Assembly (NCBI GenBank): GCA_033239525.1
Contig: BSYO01000022.1
Span: forward strand, 15,634,923 to 15,698,922
Reading direction: 5' to 3'
From: Nepenthes gracilis
Lineage: Eukaryota; Streptophyta; Magnoliopsida; Caryophyllales; Nepenthaceae
Length of the DNA: 64,000 nt
Of the stretch, positions 8,521-19,450 are shown piece after piece (the stretch's first letter is position 1; the number at the start of each line of letters is the position of its first letter). The notes under the pieces were generated by a model. The model was not told the origin of the DNA and did no database searches. It saw only the letters and a program-made list of their open reading frames with translations. Both the position numbers and the translations under genes were made by a program.

Positions 8521-10723
8521 ATAATAAAAAAAATGGAAAAATTGATGATTTTTTGTCCCTGGTCGTTTTGCTTTGAAAAAAAAAAATTGACGTTTTTTTT
8601 TTGTCTCTGGTCGGTTTCTTTGTATTTTTAACAAAGAAAGTATAGAGAAAAAAAAATTCTGATGTTGCTGGGGGCTCGCCCCTTGGCCTTTGCTATGGCA
8701 TCCGGTGGCTTTTTTGGTCCCATTTTGTCATATCATTATGGGCTGTTTTTGAAGGGTTGCAGGCTGGGTACTGATTGTTTTTGCTGGCTGCATTGTTGTG
8801 GGCTGGTATTGATATTTTCTTTGTGGCTTGGTTGAGGATTGGTTACCATTGTTGGTGTATGATGCCATTGCTGGATTGGTCTATATCTTGAGATGGTGGT
8901 TGGATTTGCATCTTACGGATGCGGGGGTTGTGAGCTGCTAGAGCCGATCTGTTCTCCTCTATGGCCTATTCTCTTCTCAGCTTGTTTCTCTCTGGAACTT
9001 TTGTGGTGCTATGTTTGGAGTACTCAGCGAGAGCTGTTGGTTTTTGGTTTTGTTTGGTTGATGTGGTTGTCCTGAAATGTAGCTGCTTGTGGTTTGGCTG
9101 CAGGTGGGGTGCTGACAGTGCCACTTGCTGTTCCAATGTGCTGCTGGAACTATTGGTGTTGGGGGATTGGATCTGGCTTCGTTGACGATGGTTCCGCGGT
9201 CAGTCTGTGGTTGATACAGGATACAATTGGTTCTGCTGGTTTGCGGGGGTCCTGCAGTTTGTGGTTCTCCGGAGTGGATGCTGGGGCCGCAGCAGGTGGA
9301 AGTTTGGCTAGCCACGGTCGTGGATTGGGGCCTTATTGCAATGCAAAGTTGACCTTTGTGAATGAGACATTGCTGCACTTGCTTTGGGCCAAATCTCTGC
9401 GGGTTCTCGTGTTGTTGTTTCATCTGTGTGGCTGATTAAAAGTTTTGAGATTGGAGCTACGTGGTCCGGCCTGGATCTTTGACCTTGCACGCTTGCTGCC
9501 AGAGTCGGCTTCTTGCCTGTTATGTGCAATTGTTGCTTTGCAACAATTTGCCTTATGCTGTCTCATCTTGAAGGACCTTGGAACTTTGGTTGGCAAAAAT
9601 TGCTGATGCTAGTTGTTCTATTGTTCATTGCTGATCCTGCTAGGATATCTCTTGGCTCTTGGTGGTTGAACTGCTATGTCAAATTACTAACAGATCTGGT
9701 ATGGTGCGGTGCCTAATCTTGGATGCAGTCTTGTGTTTTGGATGACTTGGATCTTGGATCATATTGGACTGGGTTATTTCGTGGGTCAAGGCAAAGTTCT
9801 TTTGGTGATCGCCGTATTATTGTGGTGTTTGTGTTGCGATCTCTTGATTGCTCTTCGTCTGGCTGCCTCGGCCTGGTTAGTTCTTTGCTATTGCTATGCA
9901 AAAACAAGTGCTCTGTTTTCTATGGGAATGAGCTTGAAGGTGTGATGATTTGGATGGTATATGCATGTAGCTTTGGCTATGAATTGGGATGTAAAGCCTT
10001 TCTATGCCATCGCCACCGTATTGCCTCTTGTGATTGCTCATTGTTTTGCTAGTGGAGTCGGCATGGTTTAATCGGGTGTTGATGCTTGATGGAAATCTCA
10101 TCGGATGGGATGTTTGTGTCTTTGCACCGGATCGAATTATGGTGTTGTTCGTCCGATTAGCATTTTGAGGACTATGATTGCGGTTCTCATTGCTAAAGGT
10201 TTTTGCTGGCTCTCTGGTGCTGTGGTAGGTAATCGGATTGTTTCTTTGTGCTGGGTCAGCCGATCGTGGGCGACTTCATCAAATTGCCGATCGTCTTTTG
10301 GGCCGGTTTAGTTTGTTGTGGGCGTTCTCATTTGACACCTGTGGCCGATCTCATTTGCCGCCCGAGACCGATCTCGGTTGGTAATTTTGCCGATCTCGGT
10401 TGGGGTGAGTGCTTCATTTGCCGATCTCATTTGTTCCGGCGTGTAATGTTGATGCTTCGCGATGTGGACTCAACATTGGCTTAAATGCTTCTGCTTCTGC
10501 CGATCTCAGTTGGGTTGACGTGGGCCGTGTGCTTCTCCAGTCTGCCGATTGGGATTTGGCATCTCGGTTGAAATATCGCTGGCAATCGGCTCAGTTTCTA
10601 GACCGGCTGCTGCACTTTTTTGGGTGACTTTTCTGGTGAACTGGTGGTAGCACTTTGGCATATGCTTGTGTGTCAGCGTAGGAGTCTATTCAGACTTCTT
10701 TTTTTGTTATTTGTTACGTGTAG
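8521..10723 (+). repeat. TG-rich body of insert N with CCGATCTC words
   Basis: A non-coding 2.2-kb body. The first 140 bp has A and T runs. The middle is TGCTG/TTGGTT-rich. Between about 10255 and 10600 the word CCGATCTC or CCGATC recurs at uneven spacing (examples near 10260, 10284, 10343, 10370, 10391, 10419, 10501, 10545). No protein family recognised in any frame. Confidence 0.7.
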
Positions 10724-10885
10724 TCCTCTTAGAGGTTTTTTTTTGGTATTTTCCTTGTACCGTTTGCTCGGGGTATGCCCTAGCTTTTAAATGTTTTAAA
10801 TCCAAGTCAATGTACTTGGAGATAAAATATTAATTTTATAATTTTTTTCCTCCTATAATCCAAAATACTTACTTACCAAAAAAAA
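10724..10885 (+). repeat. Family 3' terminal module T5 (end of N)
   Basis: CCTCTTAGAGG, GCTCGGGGTATGCCCTAGC, hairpin arms TTTTAAATCCAAGT and ACTTGGAGATAAAAT, then TACTTACTTACC and poly(A), abutting the right TSD of N. Confidence 0.9.
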
Positions 10886-10900
10886 CCCTAATGGAATTCC

Positions 10901-12697
10901 CTCCCCAAATGGTAAATTGGATCGGCCAGTGCATATCGACTCCGACTTACTCCCTCAATATTAATGGGGAAGTGGTCGGCTTCTTTAAAGGTGGCAAAGG
11001 CCTGCGTCAAGGTGATCCGCTCTCCCCATACTTATTTGTCCTGGTTATGGAAGTTCTCAATGGCATTATTAAGGTTAAGGCAAGACGGGATAATAACTTC
11101 AAATTTCACTGGAAGTGTGCCGAAACTCAAACTATTATGCTTGCCTTCGCTGACGATCTCCTCCTATTCTCCCATGCGGATTCCAAATCCGCTCTGATTC
11201 TTAAGGACTGTCTCAATGAATTCTATATCATTTCGAGCCTTTCCGCTAATCCGAACAAAAGTTAAATATTCATTTGTTCTAAGGATCCCTCACTTCGCCA
11301 GGATATTGCTGCTAGTTGGGGATTCAGGCTGGGCAATCTCCCTATCCGTTACCTGGAGGTCCCCTTGATCACGACTAGGCTTTCGGTGGCTGATTGCAAA
11401 TCCCTCACCGAAAGGATCACAAAGAGAATCACTTCCCGGAGGAATAGATGGCTCTCCTTTGGCGGACGTCTGCAGCTTGTTGCCTCCATCTTTTCTTCTA
11501 TCCACCTTTATTGCGCCTCTCTTTTTATTCTTCCCAAATCCGTTTTTAAGGCAATTGATCGCATTTTACGACATTTCCTTTGGAACGGGTTCTCTGGATG
11601 GCGAGTAAATGCTAAAGTGGCTTGGAATGACGTATGTTGCCCCAAAGATGAAGGTGGTTTGGGCATGAAGAACCTGATTGATCAGAATAAGGCTCTTAAC
11701 TGTAAATTTCTTTAGCATCTCCTATCTAAAGACCCGAATTCTGCTTGGACTTCATGGATATACAAAAATAGAATCAAAGACCGGTGCATTTGGACCATTA
11801 AAGTGCCGGCATCGGCCCTTTGGAGTTGGCGCAAAATTATGAGGCTCCGACCTTTTATGCGTGCCTACGCTGTCAAGGTCATTGGGGATGGCTCTGATAC
11901 TTTCCTCTGGCACGATAACTGGCACCCCCTTGGTCCCCTGAGTGAAGTGAGCTCTAACCGAACTCACCTTGTCTCGGGTCTTCATTGGGATGTGAAGGTT
12001 GACGCCATTATCAGGGACAACAGATGGAACTGGCCTAACCTTTTTGACACAGAGGTGTCCCTCCTTGCTTTGAATTTGCCGAACAACCCTCCCTGCAGTA
12101 TTCAAAAAGACTCCTTGAGATGGGCCGGGGCTCGCAATGGCAAATTCTCGACTAAGTCCGCATACTTTCTATTCCATCCCCCTAATCCTAAGGTGTGTTG
12201 GGCTCATCTGGTGTGGGGCCCATTCCATATTCCCTCACACGCGTTTACTTTTTGGCTCGCCGTTAAGAAAAATTGAATACCACTGATCGCCTCCATTATA
12301 TCCCTAACCTATCACCCAGATGCACTCTTTGCAACACGGGCGACGAAGACCACGACCACCTTTTCTTCTCCTGCCCATTCTCTAGATCCTTATGGAATAA
12401 TATTCAAATACTTGCTGGTATTCACTAGCCTTACCCTGCCTGGCATCAAAATATTTCCTGGGCTGCCTCCCGTTGGAAACGAAAAAGTCTCCTGGCTGTC
12501 TCTAAACGATTGTCTCTAGCTGCCACGGTTTACATCATTTGGAAGGAGCGCAATAACCGGATTTTCCAAAAATCTCCTCCCCTTGACTCCTCTCTCTCTT
12601 CTCTATGGTGGTCGATGTTGTGAGGCTGAAATTAATGACCATCGCGGCTCCAAATAAGGCTGACTATAGGCCGACCCGGATTTGGTGGGGGCTATAA
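10901..12697 (+). pseudogene. LINE A1 ORF2, RT C-half to zf-RVT end
   Basis: Resumes the RT at FPPQMVNWIGQCISTPTYS. Motif B is [15 protein letters not shown]; motif C is FADD at 11146-11157, the catalytic pair. Then RYLEVPL, the thumb region (NRWLSFGGRLQLVAS), VIGDGSDTFLWHDNWHPLG, and the zinc-binding end CTLCNTGDEDHDHLFFSC (CX2CX8HX4C). It ends RIWWGL at TAA 12695-12697. Damage: TAA at 11263-11265 (GAG in A2), TAG at 11713-11715, a frameshift near 12.27 kb. Full ORF2 length in this family is about 1.3 thousand residues, so nearly all domains remain, but not as one reading frame. Confidence 0.85.
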
Positions 12698-13038
12698 AAA
12701 AAAAGTGAGGCCGATTCTTGTCCTTTTACCTGCCTTGCCCCCCGGATGCCCTCTTTTGGAGGGTTCTTGTGTTCCTGGTGGCACTTCTCCCCGTTGTGTT
12801 TGTGAATCTTGACCCTGGTGGCAGTTGTTTTTCCTGGGTTTGAGATTTTAACTTTCTTTATTCTACCCGTTTGATGTCTTTGGTTTTGTTCCTGTCAGGC
12901 TTGCGCTCATGTGGTTGAGGCTCTCGGTATTGGTTAGCTTGTCTTTTTTCGATACCTGGTTTTTTTCTCCGTTTCTTGGGCTGCTTGTGTAGATCAGGTT
13001 ATGTGTTTTTATCTCATCTCCCCCCCCCCCAAAAAAAA
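12698..13038 (+). repeat. 3'UTR and poly(A) of LINE A1
   Basis: Similar to the 3'UTR of A2 (22234-22550): GTTTTGTTCC, CTCATGTGG, TGCTTGTGTAGATC, and a terminal TCATCTCCC run before poly(A). This end is unlike the TACTTACC module of the retroposon family, so the A-type LINE does not share its 3' end with it. Confidence 0.75.
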
Positions 13039-13206
13039 GAAAAAGAAGAAGATTGATTTTGAAAATTGAGGAGTTTTGAGCATTTGAATGCTGCTTCTGC
13101 TTCCTCTGGTGACTGGCGTTCTCACCTGTTTGTCCCCTTCCGCTCTTCTGTCTCCCCTCCCAAAAAAAATAAAAATAAATAAATAATAAATAAATAAATA
13201 GGGTGT
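13039..13206 (+). repeat. A-rich retroposon end and AAAT microsatellite
   Basis: Contains another poly(A)-bounded end (CTGTTTGTCCCCTTCC, GTCTCCCCTCCC, then A-rich AAAT repeats at about 13160-13200). The same end recurs at 22.70-22.75 and 24.38-24.43 kb, so it is the 3' end of a further retroposon type. No gene. Confidence 0.55.
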
Positions 13207-14984
13207 TTGTGAGTGTGTGGTTTTATTTCAGGGTGGTCTGGCTCACCTGCCGGGGCGGGATGGCCGATGGTTGTCTCCTGTTGGATTTTGGCGTTGGTTT
13301 TAGTTGAAGAATTCCTTATAATCGATATTGCATTTGTTTTAACCGGATGTGGATTGGGGTCAAAGATTTCGGTTCCCTTTTGGATCCGTTGGGTCTGTGT
13401 TATTGCTGGTGCTTGTGTTGTAGGAGTATCCAGGAATTTGGTGCTTAGTTCATTGGAGTGGTGCTGATCCCTTTATTGTGGAGTTTGGTGTCTTTGAAAT
13501 GTTCTGCTGATCTTTGAATGGGGTATGAGCTGGTGATGCTTGGGCGGATTGATACCACTGGCTTGGAGAGGGGTATGATGCTGAGTCATGGGTGTTGCAT
13601 TTCATGTTGTTTGTTTGTTGTGTTAAAACCAGGTTGCCAATGGAAGTCCCTGGACCCAACCGATATGCTGATTGGATGTTCATGTAAATGGGCATGTACA
13701 TGCCCCCGGGTTACTCTGATCTGATGTAGCCTCTGCCAGTGGCAGCTGATTCTGGTGCAGAAGGATGTCTGCCCGGTTGTTACTTGATGGTGCTGATGTG
13801 TTGTGGCCCGGCTGCTGGGGCCCTGGCTCTGATGGTCTTTATTTGGGTGTTGTTAAATTGAAACTGAACTTGAGTTCCCCCCATGAGTCCTCGGAGCCAG
13901 CTGCAGCTGCTGGTGTTTGCTGAAGCAAGCTGTAATTGGCTTCTAAATTTATCGCTGGAAGGAATTGGGGTTGTGCTCGGTCTTGCTGGTTTGGTTCAGA
14001 TCAGGGTTTCTCTAGCTTTAATTTCTGTGGACTGGGGTTGTGTGGCTGTTCTCAGTTATGCTGTCCGGTTGCTATTGGAGTTTGCTGGCTGGAGGCTTCT
14101 GTTGGCTGGAGGCTCTGGAAAATGATGGCAGTACTTAGTCTTGCTGGATTGGGGCGTGCATTATCGCTTGGACCTGCTGTCCGGAGGATGCAGATGATGA
14201 AACTGCTGCAGTTGGATTTGCTAATATATAGTGCAGTCCTGGTGCTGCCTCTGTCAACGTTTCCTCCTGCTGCTTATGATTTCGGGCTCTTGGTAGTGGA
14301 TTTTTTGCTTCCAGCTGGGCACGTATGTTTGGAACCTGGAGCTGTCTTTCTTGCATGATGTTTCGGATGCTGTTGGATCTTCATGCCCTTCGCAGAATTG
14401 TCCTGCTGTTGTGCCTTCTGGCTGCGGCTGCGTTGAAGATCTGGAGGCGTTGGAAGTTGCTCCCGGTTTGATGCGAACTGCTGGAATGGGATGTCCCTAC
14501 TGTCTTCTGATCTGCCATATTTGATGCTGTATTTGATGCTGGGTGGTTGTTGCTATCTGTCAAACTTCTGATTTGCTGCCCTATGGGAAAGACCATCGTG
14601 GCTGAGATGCATGCTGCCTTGGGGTACTCTTTATTGCATGGTGCACTCGGTGCCTTGGACAGTGGCTACAATAAGTGCTGAAATTACTAAATGCCCTTGA
14701 TCCTCGGAATTTTGCTGATGAAGGTTGCTGCCAGATTTGCTACTGATGCATGCTGCTACCTCACCTGCAGTATGCTGATGATAAGATGCTGTATGCTGCT
14801 GATAATAAAGTGCAGCTGTTGCTTGCTTGCTGCTGGATATCTAGGATGCTATGGGCTGCCGGCAGATCCGGCTTGCTGTAGTTTGTTGCTGCGAGGTGAT
14901 CGGTTGGTTGTTCCGGTCCTCTCGGGAGTAACTTTTGCTTTTGGATTTTGTATAACAACAGTGTTATTTTTCTTTCTTCTGCTA
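13207..14984 (+). repeat. TG-rich retroposon body without a 3' module
   Basis: 1.8 kb of non-coding sequence dense in TGCTG, GGTGCTG and GCTGGA words in plus orientation. No 3' module follows; it runs into a minus LINE fragment at 14985, so its end was lost or displaced. Small ORFs here look like translations of the low-complexity words. Confidence 0.65.
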
Positions 14985-15190
14985 GATAGACCGCCGCAAG
15001 GGTGAGGCGGAAGGAACTGGCTTTAAGACTCTTACCCTTCCAACGTTTAGCAGCCCATAAAACGTTGGAGGACCAGAGAGGTTAGGGCCAGCTGAGACCT
15101 GCCTGGGAGCGCATGAGGCGCTAGACAGCGGAGGAGAATTGACAGTTGAAGAAGAGGTGGCTATGACTTTCACTATCATCAAATCCAGAA
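14985..15190 (-). pseudogene. LINE ORF2 zf-RVT fragment (third LINE lineage)
   Basis: The minus strand reads DDSESHSHLFFNCQFSSAV, stop, RLMRSQAGLSWP, stop, PLWSSNVLWAAKRWKGKSL and FRLTLAAVY. This matches the HX4C half of the zinc motif and the tail of ORF2 in R and A2 (SRDHLFFSCSYSRALW; NISWAA; LSLAATVYF), but at clearly lower similarity than A1-A2, so it is another LINE lineage. Two in-frame stops make it a relic. It lies just before the 5' end of LINE A2. Confidence 0.75.
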
Positions 15191-15206
15191 AGCCACGTCC
15201 CCGATT

Positions 15207-17302
15207 TTGAATTTCCGGCACTGTTCATCTTCTTCCTTCGTTTTCGATTTTGAATCTCTGCCCTCACCCACCATCACCGGCGCCCATAGCGCTGGTCACA
15301 AGCCCTTCCTCTCGTCGCCCAGAACGTTTTCCTTCTCCTCCCCCCTGATGCTCCTCTCCCTTCTCGTTTGGCCGCTTCCTCTCCTCCCTTCCCGCGCCCC
15401 GCCACCCCTTTGCCTTCAGGTGTTCCGCCCTCTCCCCCCTCATCCTTCCTTTCCTCCTCTCCTTTATCAGAAATCGTGTTCCCTCCCTCTCTCCGCCGTC
15501 TCTAGGGGTCGCCTTCCTTGTCCCTGCCGCTCCCCTGCTCTTGGGCCGCCCCTTGTTTCCCCCTCTCCTCCTTCCTCCTTTCCTGATGCTGCCATTTCGG
15601 TGCCGACTTCGGGTTGCTCTGGCCCTAAACAGGGAGCTGATTTACTCTCTGAAGCAGGGCCTTCCATGGAGATCTTGTTGATCGCGGCTGAGGCCCCTGA
15701 CGGTGCGGGTTGCTCTTTGCAACTCAAATGCCAGGATGGGGCGTCCCTCTATTTGGCCAACTCTCCCTCTGGGAGGCCGTATCATATCCCTGATCACATC
15801 CCTGGATCTGGTTCGGCTGATCCTCAGAGGCTTCCTCCGGCAGCGGTGATGCACTGCTTTTCTGAGGGAGTGAAGTCTGAACATCATCAATTCCCTGGGA
15901 ATTTTGGACCCAACATTGTTGATGGATCTAGCCTTTCGAGTGTCCCGGGATCCAGCCCGCCTTCATGGGTATCTGCAGTTGAAAAGAAGGCATTTGGAGG
16001 TAAATCTCATCTTAAATACTTTCCTCCCAGTTCTTCTGATTCTGAAAATATCATTTTGTCTCCCCCTCCGGAAGTTGTTCAACAGGGTGAGGATCTTTGG
16101 GGAACCACTCTAGTGGGTTATTTCGATGGCAATCCAGTTCACTTTAATGCTGTAAATAATATAACTACGAAAATTTGGAGACAGTTCGAGCTACAACATG
16201 TAGCGGGAAACGAATCGGGTTTCTTTTTCTTTAGATTTTCATCTAGAGCTATGCTTGAGAAATGTATAAATAGTGGCCCGTGGTCTATTGCCGGACATGC
16301 CCTTTATCTTAAGCTTTGGAAGCCGGGTAAGTTCCTATCCCATGAAGAGCATAAATCTTTCCCAGTTTGGATCACCATGTCTGGGATTCCAGGTTGAATC
16401 TTTGGACCCCTCAGGTCTCTATTTGGATTGCTAGCGCGGTTGGGATACCTTTGAAGTTAGACCCGGTCATAGAAAAATTAGAACGTCTGGGCTTTGCTAG
16501 AGTTTGTGTCGAAATGGGTGCTGATGCCCCCTGGCCGGAATATGTGAAGATCCGTACCAATGGCATTCCTGAGGACCATCTTAGAGAAATTAAAATTGAG
16601 TACCAACAAAAGCCAATTCGGAGCGCCGCCCCTAAAAAGTGTGAGAGTTTGGGCCCACTTACCAAAGCTTCTTGGGTCCCAAAGAAGGTGGGCATCCCCC
16701 GGATATTCAATGCCAACGCCCACCATGGACGATCTCCCTGCAAAAAAGGCATCCTTCCCGAGGGTATCTCCGCACTAAAGGTGCTACCTACTATCAACTC
16801 CTTCAGTATTCTTCAGGAGCCTATTCCTGAAGACCAGATGATGCCCGAGTATCTTTCCTCGCCGAACCACCCGAGCGATGATCCCCAAGATCCTCCTCCC
16901 GAGGTTCCTACCTCAATCCTTCCACTTGGAAATCAACATGCCCTTCCTCCCATTGGCTCTGAGGAGGATCGGCTCCCTGGTGGGATTGATCTACAGGCTA
17001 AATCCCTCCTTGCCCCCGAGTTGGTCAGCTTGTGTATTGGATCCGATTGTTCCAATGATGAGTCCCCGGCCGGTGATCTGTCTGGTTCTCGACCGTTGGC
17101 GATTTTAGGAAATGTGGATTGCCCCGGCCAGCCCCGATGTGCTAGCCCAAAAGATTCTTTAGATCGTACACTTGCTCCTGACATGTCTGACTCCAGTAGC
17201 TATGAGTTGGCGACTAAGAGTAGAAGACGAAAATCTTCTAAGAAGAATAGAATCGCTCGGTGGCCTAAAGAGCGACCCCCTTCGTCGGTCTCTCATGAAT
17301 AA
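15207..17302 (+). pseudogene. LINE A2 ORF1 (DUF4283-like)
   Basis: Aligns with A1 ORF1 over most of its length. N-terminal 250 residues are Pro/Ser-rich. The domain core shows SPPPEVVQQGEDLWGTTL, AGNESGFFFFRF, GPWSIAGHALYLKLW and FPVWITMSGIP; a TGA and frameshift at about 16396 follow. Then IASAVGIPLKLDPVIEKLE and GFARVCVEMGADAPWPEY continue in another frame. No zinc knuckle. The C-terminus KSRRRKSSKKNRIARWPKE is intact and basic, ending at TAA 17300-17302. The long reading at 15207 lacks an ATG at the A1 start position, so translation from the native start is lost. Confidence 0.8.
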
Positions 17303-19450
17303 CATCGCATCTTTGGAATGTGTGGGGGCTCAATGGGGTTGTGGCGCATGAAGTCCGCAGCCTCATCGGACTCCACGCTTGTTCCATCATTGGCCTGGTG
17401 GAAACTAAAGTAGCTGAAAAAAATGCGGCCTCCGTTTCGGCCAGAATCAATCCTAATTGGCTCTGGTCCATGAACTACTCCATCTCCTCCGTCGGAAGGA
17501 TTTGGGTTGGGTGGGACTCACAGAAGGTAAATGTCAATATTATCTCTAAGGAAGACCAGGTTATCCATACCGATGTGAACTTCCTTGATGATAACTCTCA
17601 CTGCCTTCTGTCCTTTGTCTATGGTGCAAATTTAGAAAGTCATCGAAAGCTCCTTTGGCAAAGCCTTAGAAGGCAATCGGGCCTCTCGGGGGACCTTCCT
17701 TGGGCGGTCCTGGGTGACTTTAATGCTGTTCGCTCAGAAAATGAGGCACTTGGTGGCGCCTGGCACCATAAAAGTTCCACCGACCTTAACGGTTGCCTTA
17801 GGGACTGTGACCTTGATGATGTCTACCATGAGGGTCAGTTTTTCACTTGGAATGATGGTCGCGAACACACCACTCGTATCTTCAGAAAGCTTGACAGAGT
17901 GGTCGCAAATGGACAGTGGCTTGATCTTTTTAGAAGATCTAAAGCTGTCTTTCCACCTGCCGGTCTTTCTGATCACTCTCGCTGCATTCTTCTTCTAGTG
18001 GGCTGGGCTGCCCGAAAACATGGGATCTTTAGATTCAATAACTTCCTCACTAAATCCCCAAACTTCCTTCCGCTGGTTAAAGAAGCTTGGGTGGTGGAGA
18101 GTGTTGCTACGCCAATGTTTAGACTGGTTTCCTCCCTCAAAAAAGGTGAAGAGTGCTCTTAAGAACCTTAATGCTATTAATGGAAATGTTCACGAAGAGG
18201 TTATGCGGGCCCGTAAATGCCTTGAGGAGGTCCAAACTATGTCCCATCCTCATTCTGGGACCCATGTCTTTGAACGCCATTGTAAAGCTGAGTACTACTC
18301 AGCTATTGCAAGGGAGGCAGATTTCCTACACCAAAAAGCCAAGATCAAATGGCTTAAAGAGGGGGACCAATGTACTAAATTCTTCTTTAAGTCTGTGAGC
18401 GGAAATCTTAATCGGAACCGGATTTCTTCCCTTCTCGATGAATTTGGCAATCCTACTAAAGGGTCGGAGGAGCTCTTCAATCTAATTGAGGGCCACTTCA
18501 AAAATGCCCTGGGATCTGGCCGTTCCCATGGGACGGCGGAGGCTAACCGGATTCGCCCTTTCATCCTCCACTCTGTACCTGATTCACTAACTGGCCCCCT
18601 TGTTAGGCCAGTCAGTGAGGAGGAAATTCGCTCTGCGATTTTTTCTATTGGTGATGACAGAACGCCCGGGCCTGATGGTTTCACCTCAAAGTTCTTTAAG
18701 GACTCGTGGGAGATCACCGGCCGAACTGTTTGTGAAGCTATCCAGGATTTTTTTAAGGATGGGAAGCTCCTTAAACAGTTGAATACCACATTGATCAGCC
18801 TTATCCCTAAGGTCCAATCCCGCGCTCCGTCACGACTTTCGTCCGATATCGTGCTGCAATGTCATATATAAGGTGATATCTAAAATTCTTGCTAACAGAA
18901 TCAAGAACACCCTACCCTACCTTGTTGATCGCTGCCAGACGGCATTTGTGGCGGGACGTCAGATTAGTGATAATATCCTTTTAGCTCAGGAGCTCTTGCA
19001 CAAGTATCATCTAGGGACGTACCCGCCTAGATGTACCATGAAGATTGACCTAAAGAAAGCCTATGACTCTGTCTATTGGGATTTTATCATTAATATCTTG
19101 ACCCTTTTGAAGTTCCCGCCTCAAATGGTCAATTGGATTGATCAATGCATTACGACTCCGACTTATTCCCTCAATATCAATGGGGAAGTGGTCGGCTTCT
19201 TCAAAGGAGGTAAAGGCCTCCGCCAAGGGGACCCACTTTCCCCTTATTTATTTGTCTTAGTGATGGAGGTACTCAATGGAATAATTGAGGTCAAGGCTAG
19301 GCGGGATAACAACTTCAGATTCCATTGGAAATGTGCAGAAACTCAAACTGTTATGCTTGCCTTTGCTGACGACCTCCTCCTCTTCTCCCATGCTGATACC
19401 AAGTCCATCTTGATTCTCAAGGAATGCCTTGATGAATTCCAAAAGGTCTC
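17303..19450 (+). pseudogene. LINE A2 ORF2, endonuclease and RT N-half
   Basis: Endonuclease motifs are readable: GLVETKV, LGDFNAVRSENEA, RKLDRVVANGQW, LSDHSRCILLL. A one-base gain in an A-run near 18.15 kb breaks the frame. Linker KIKWLKEGDQCTKFFFK, then RT start PGPDGFTSKFFKDSW, a frameshift near 18.83 kb, [47 protein letters not shown], and FADD at 19362-19373. The reading is cut after LDEFQKVS by insert W. The native start codon is missing: the TAATG of A1 reads GAATAAC here. Confidence 0.85.

Larger units (their letters stand above)
8213..10885 (+). mobile_element. Chimeric insert N: LINE ORF2 end + TG body + 3' module
   Basis: Exact 15-bp TSD CCCTAATGGAATTCC on both sides shows a single insertion of 2673 bp. 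It begins inside the C-terminal coding part of another LINE (8213 to about 8520), continues as A/T-rich sequence (8520-8660) and a TG-rich body, and ends with the family 3' module and poly(A) (10724-10885). Either it is a 5'-truncated copy of the autonomous partner of the family, or a chimera made by readthrough or template switching. I cannot decide from one copy. Confidence 0.8.
4250..13038 (+). mobile_element. L1-type LINE copy A1, interrupted by insert N
   Basis: A nearly full-length non-LTR retrotransposon: leader with a CGCTCT-aaca-AGAGCG hairpin (4260-4275), ORF1 (4340 to about 6389), ORF2 starting at 6389 in a TAATG overlap, ORF2 resuming after insert N at 10901 and ending at TAA 12695-12697, 3'UTR and poly(A) near 13038. 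TSD CCCTAATGGAATTCC at 8198-8212 and 10886-10900 proves the two ORF2 halves are one element. ORF2 carries at least three in-frame stops and two or more frameshifts, so the copy is dead. Left border is approximate. Confidence 0.85.

Noticed and set aside
8213..10900. LINE sequence at 10.9-12.7 kb as a separate LINE copy
   Set aside because: The 15-bp TSD around 8213-10885 and the exact continuation of the RT reading show it is the second half of LINE A1.
13207..14984. Cys/Leu-rich small secreted proteins in TG-rich bodies
   Set aside because: The many short ORFs are translations of TGCTG/TTGCTG words, occur in all frames and both strands, and are not conserved between homologous bodies.
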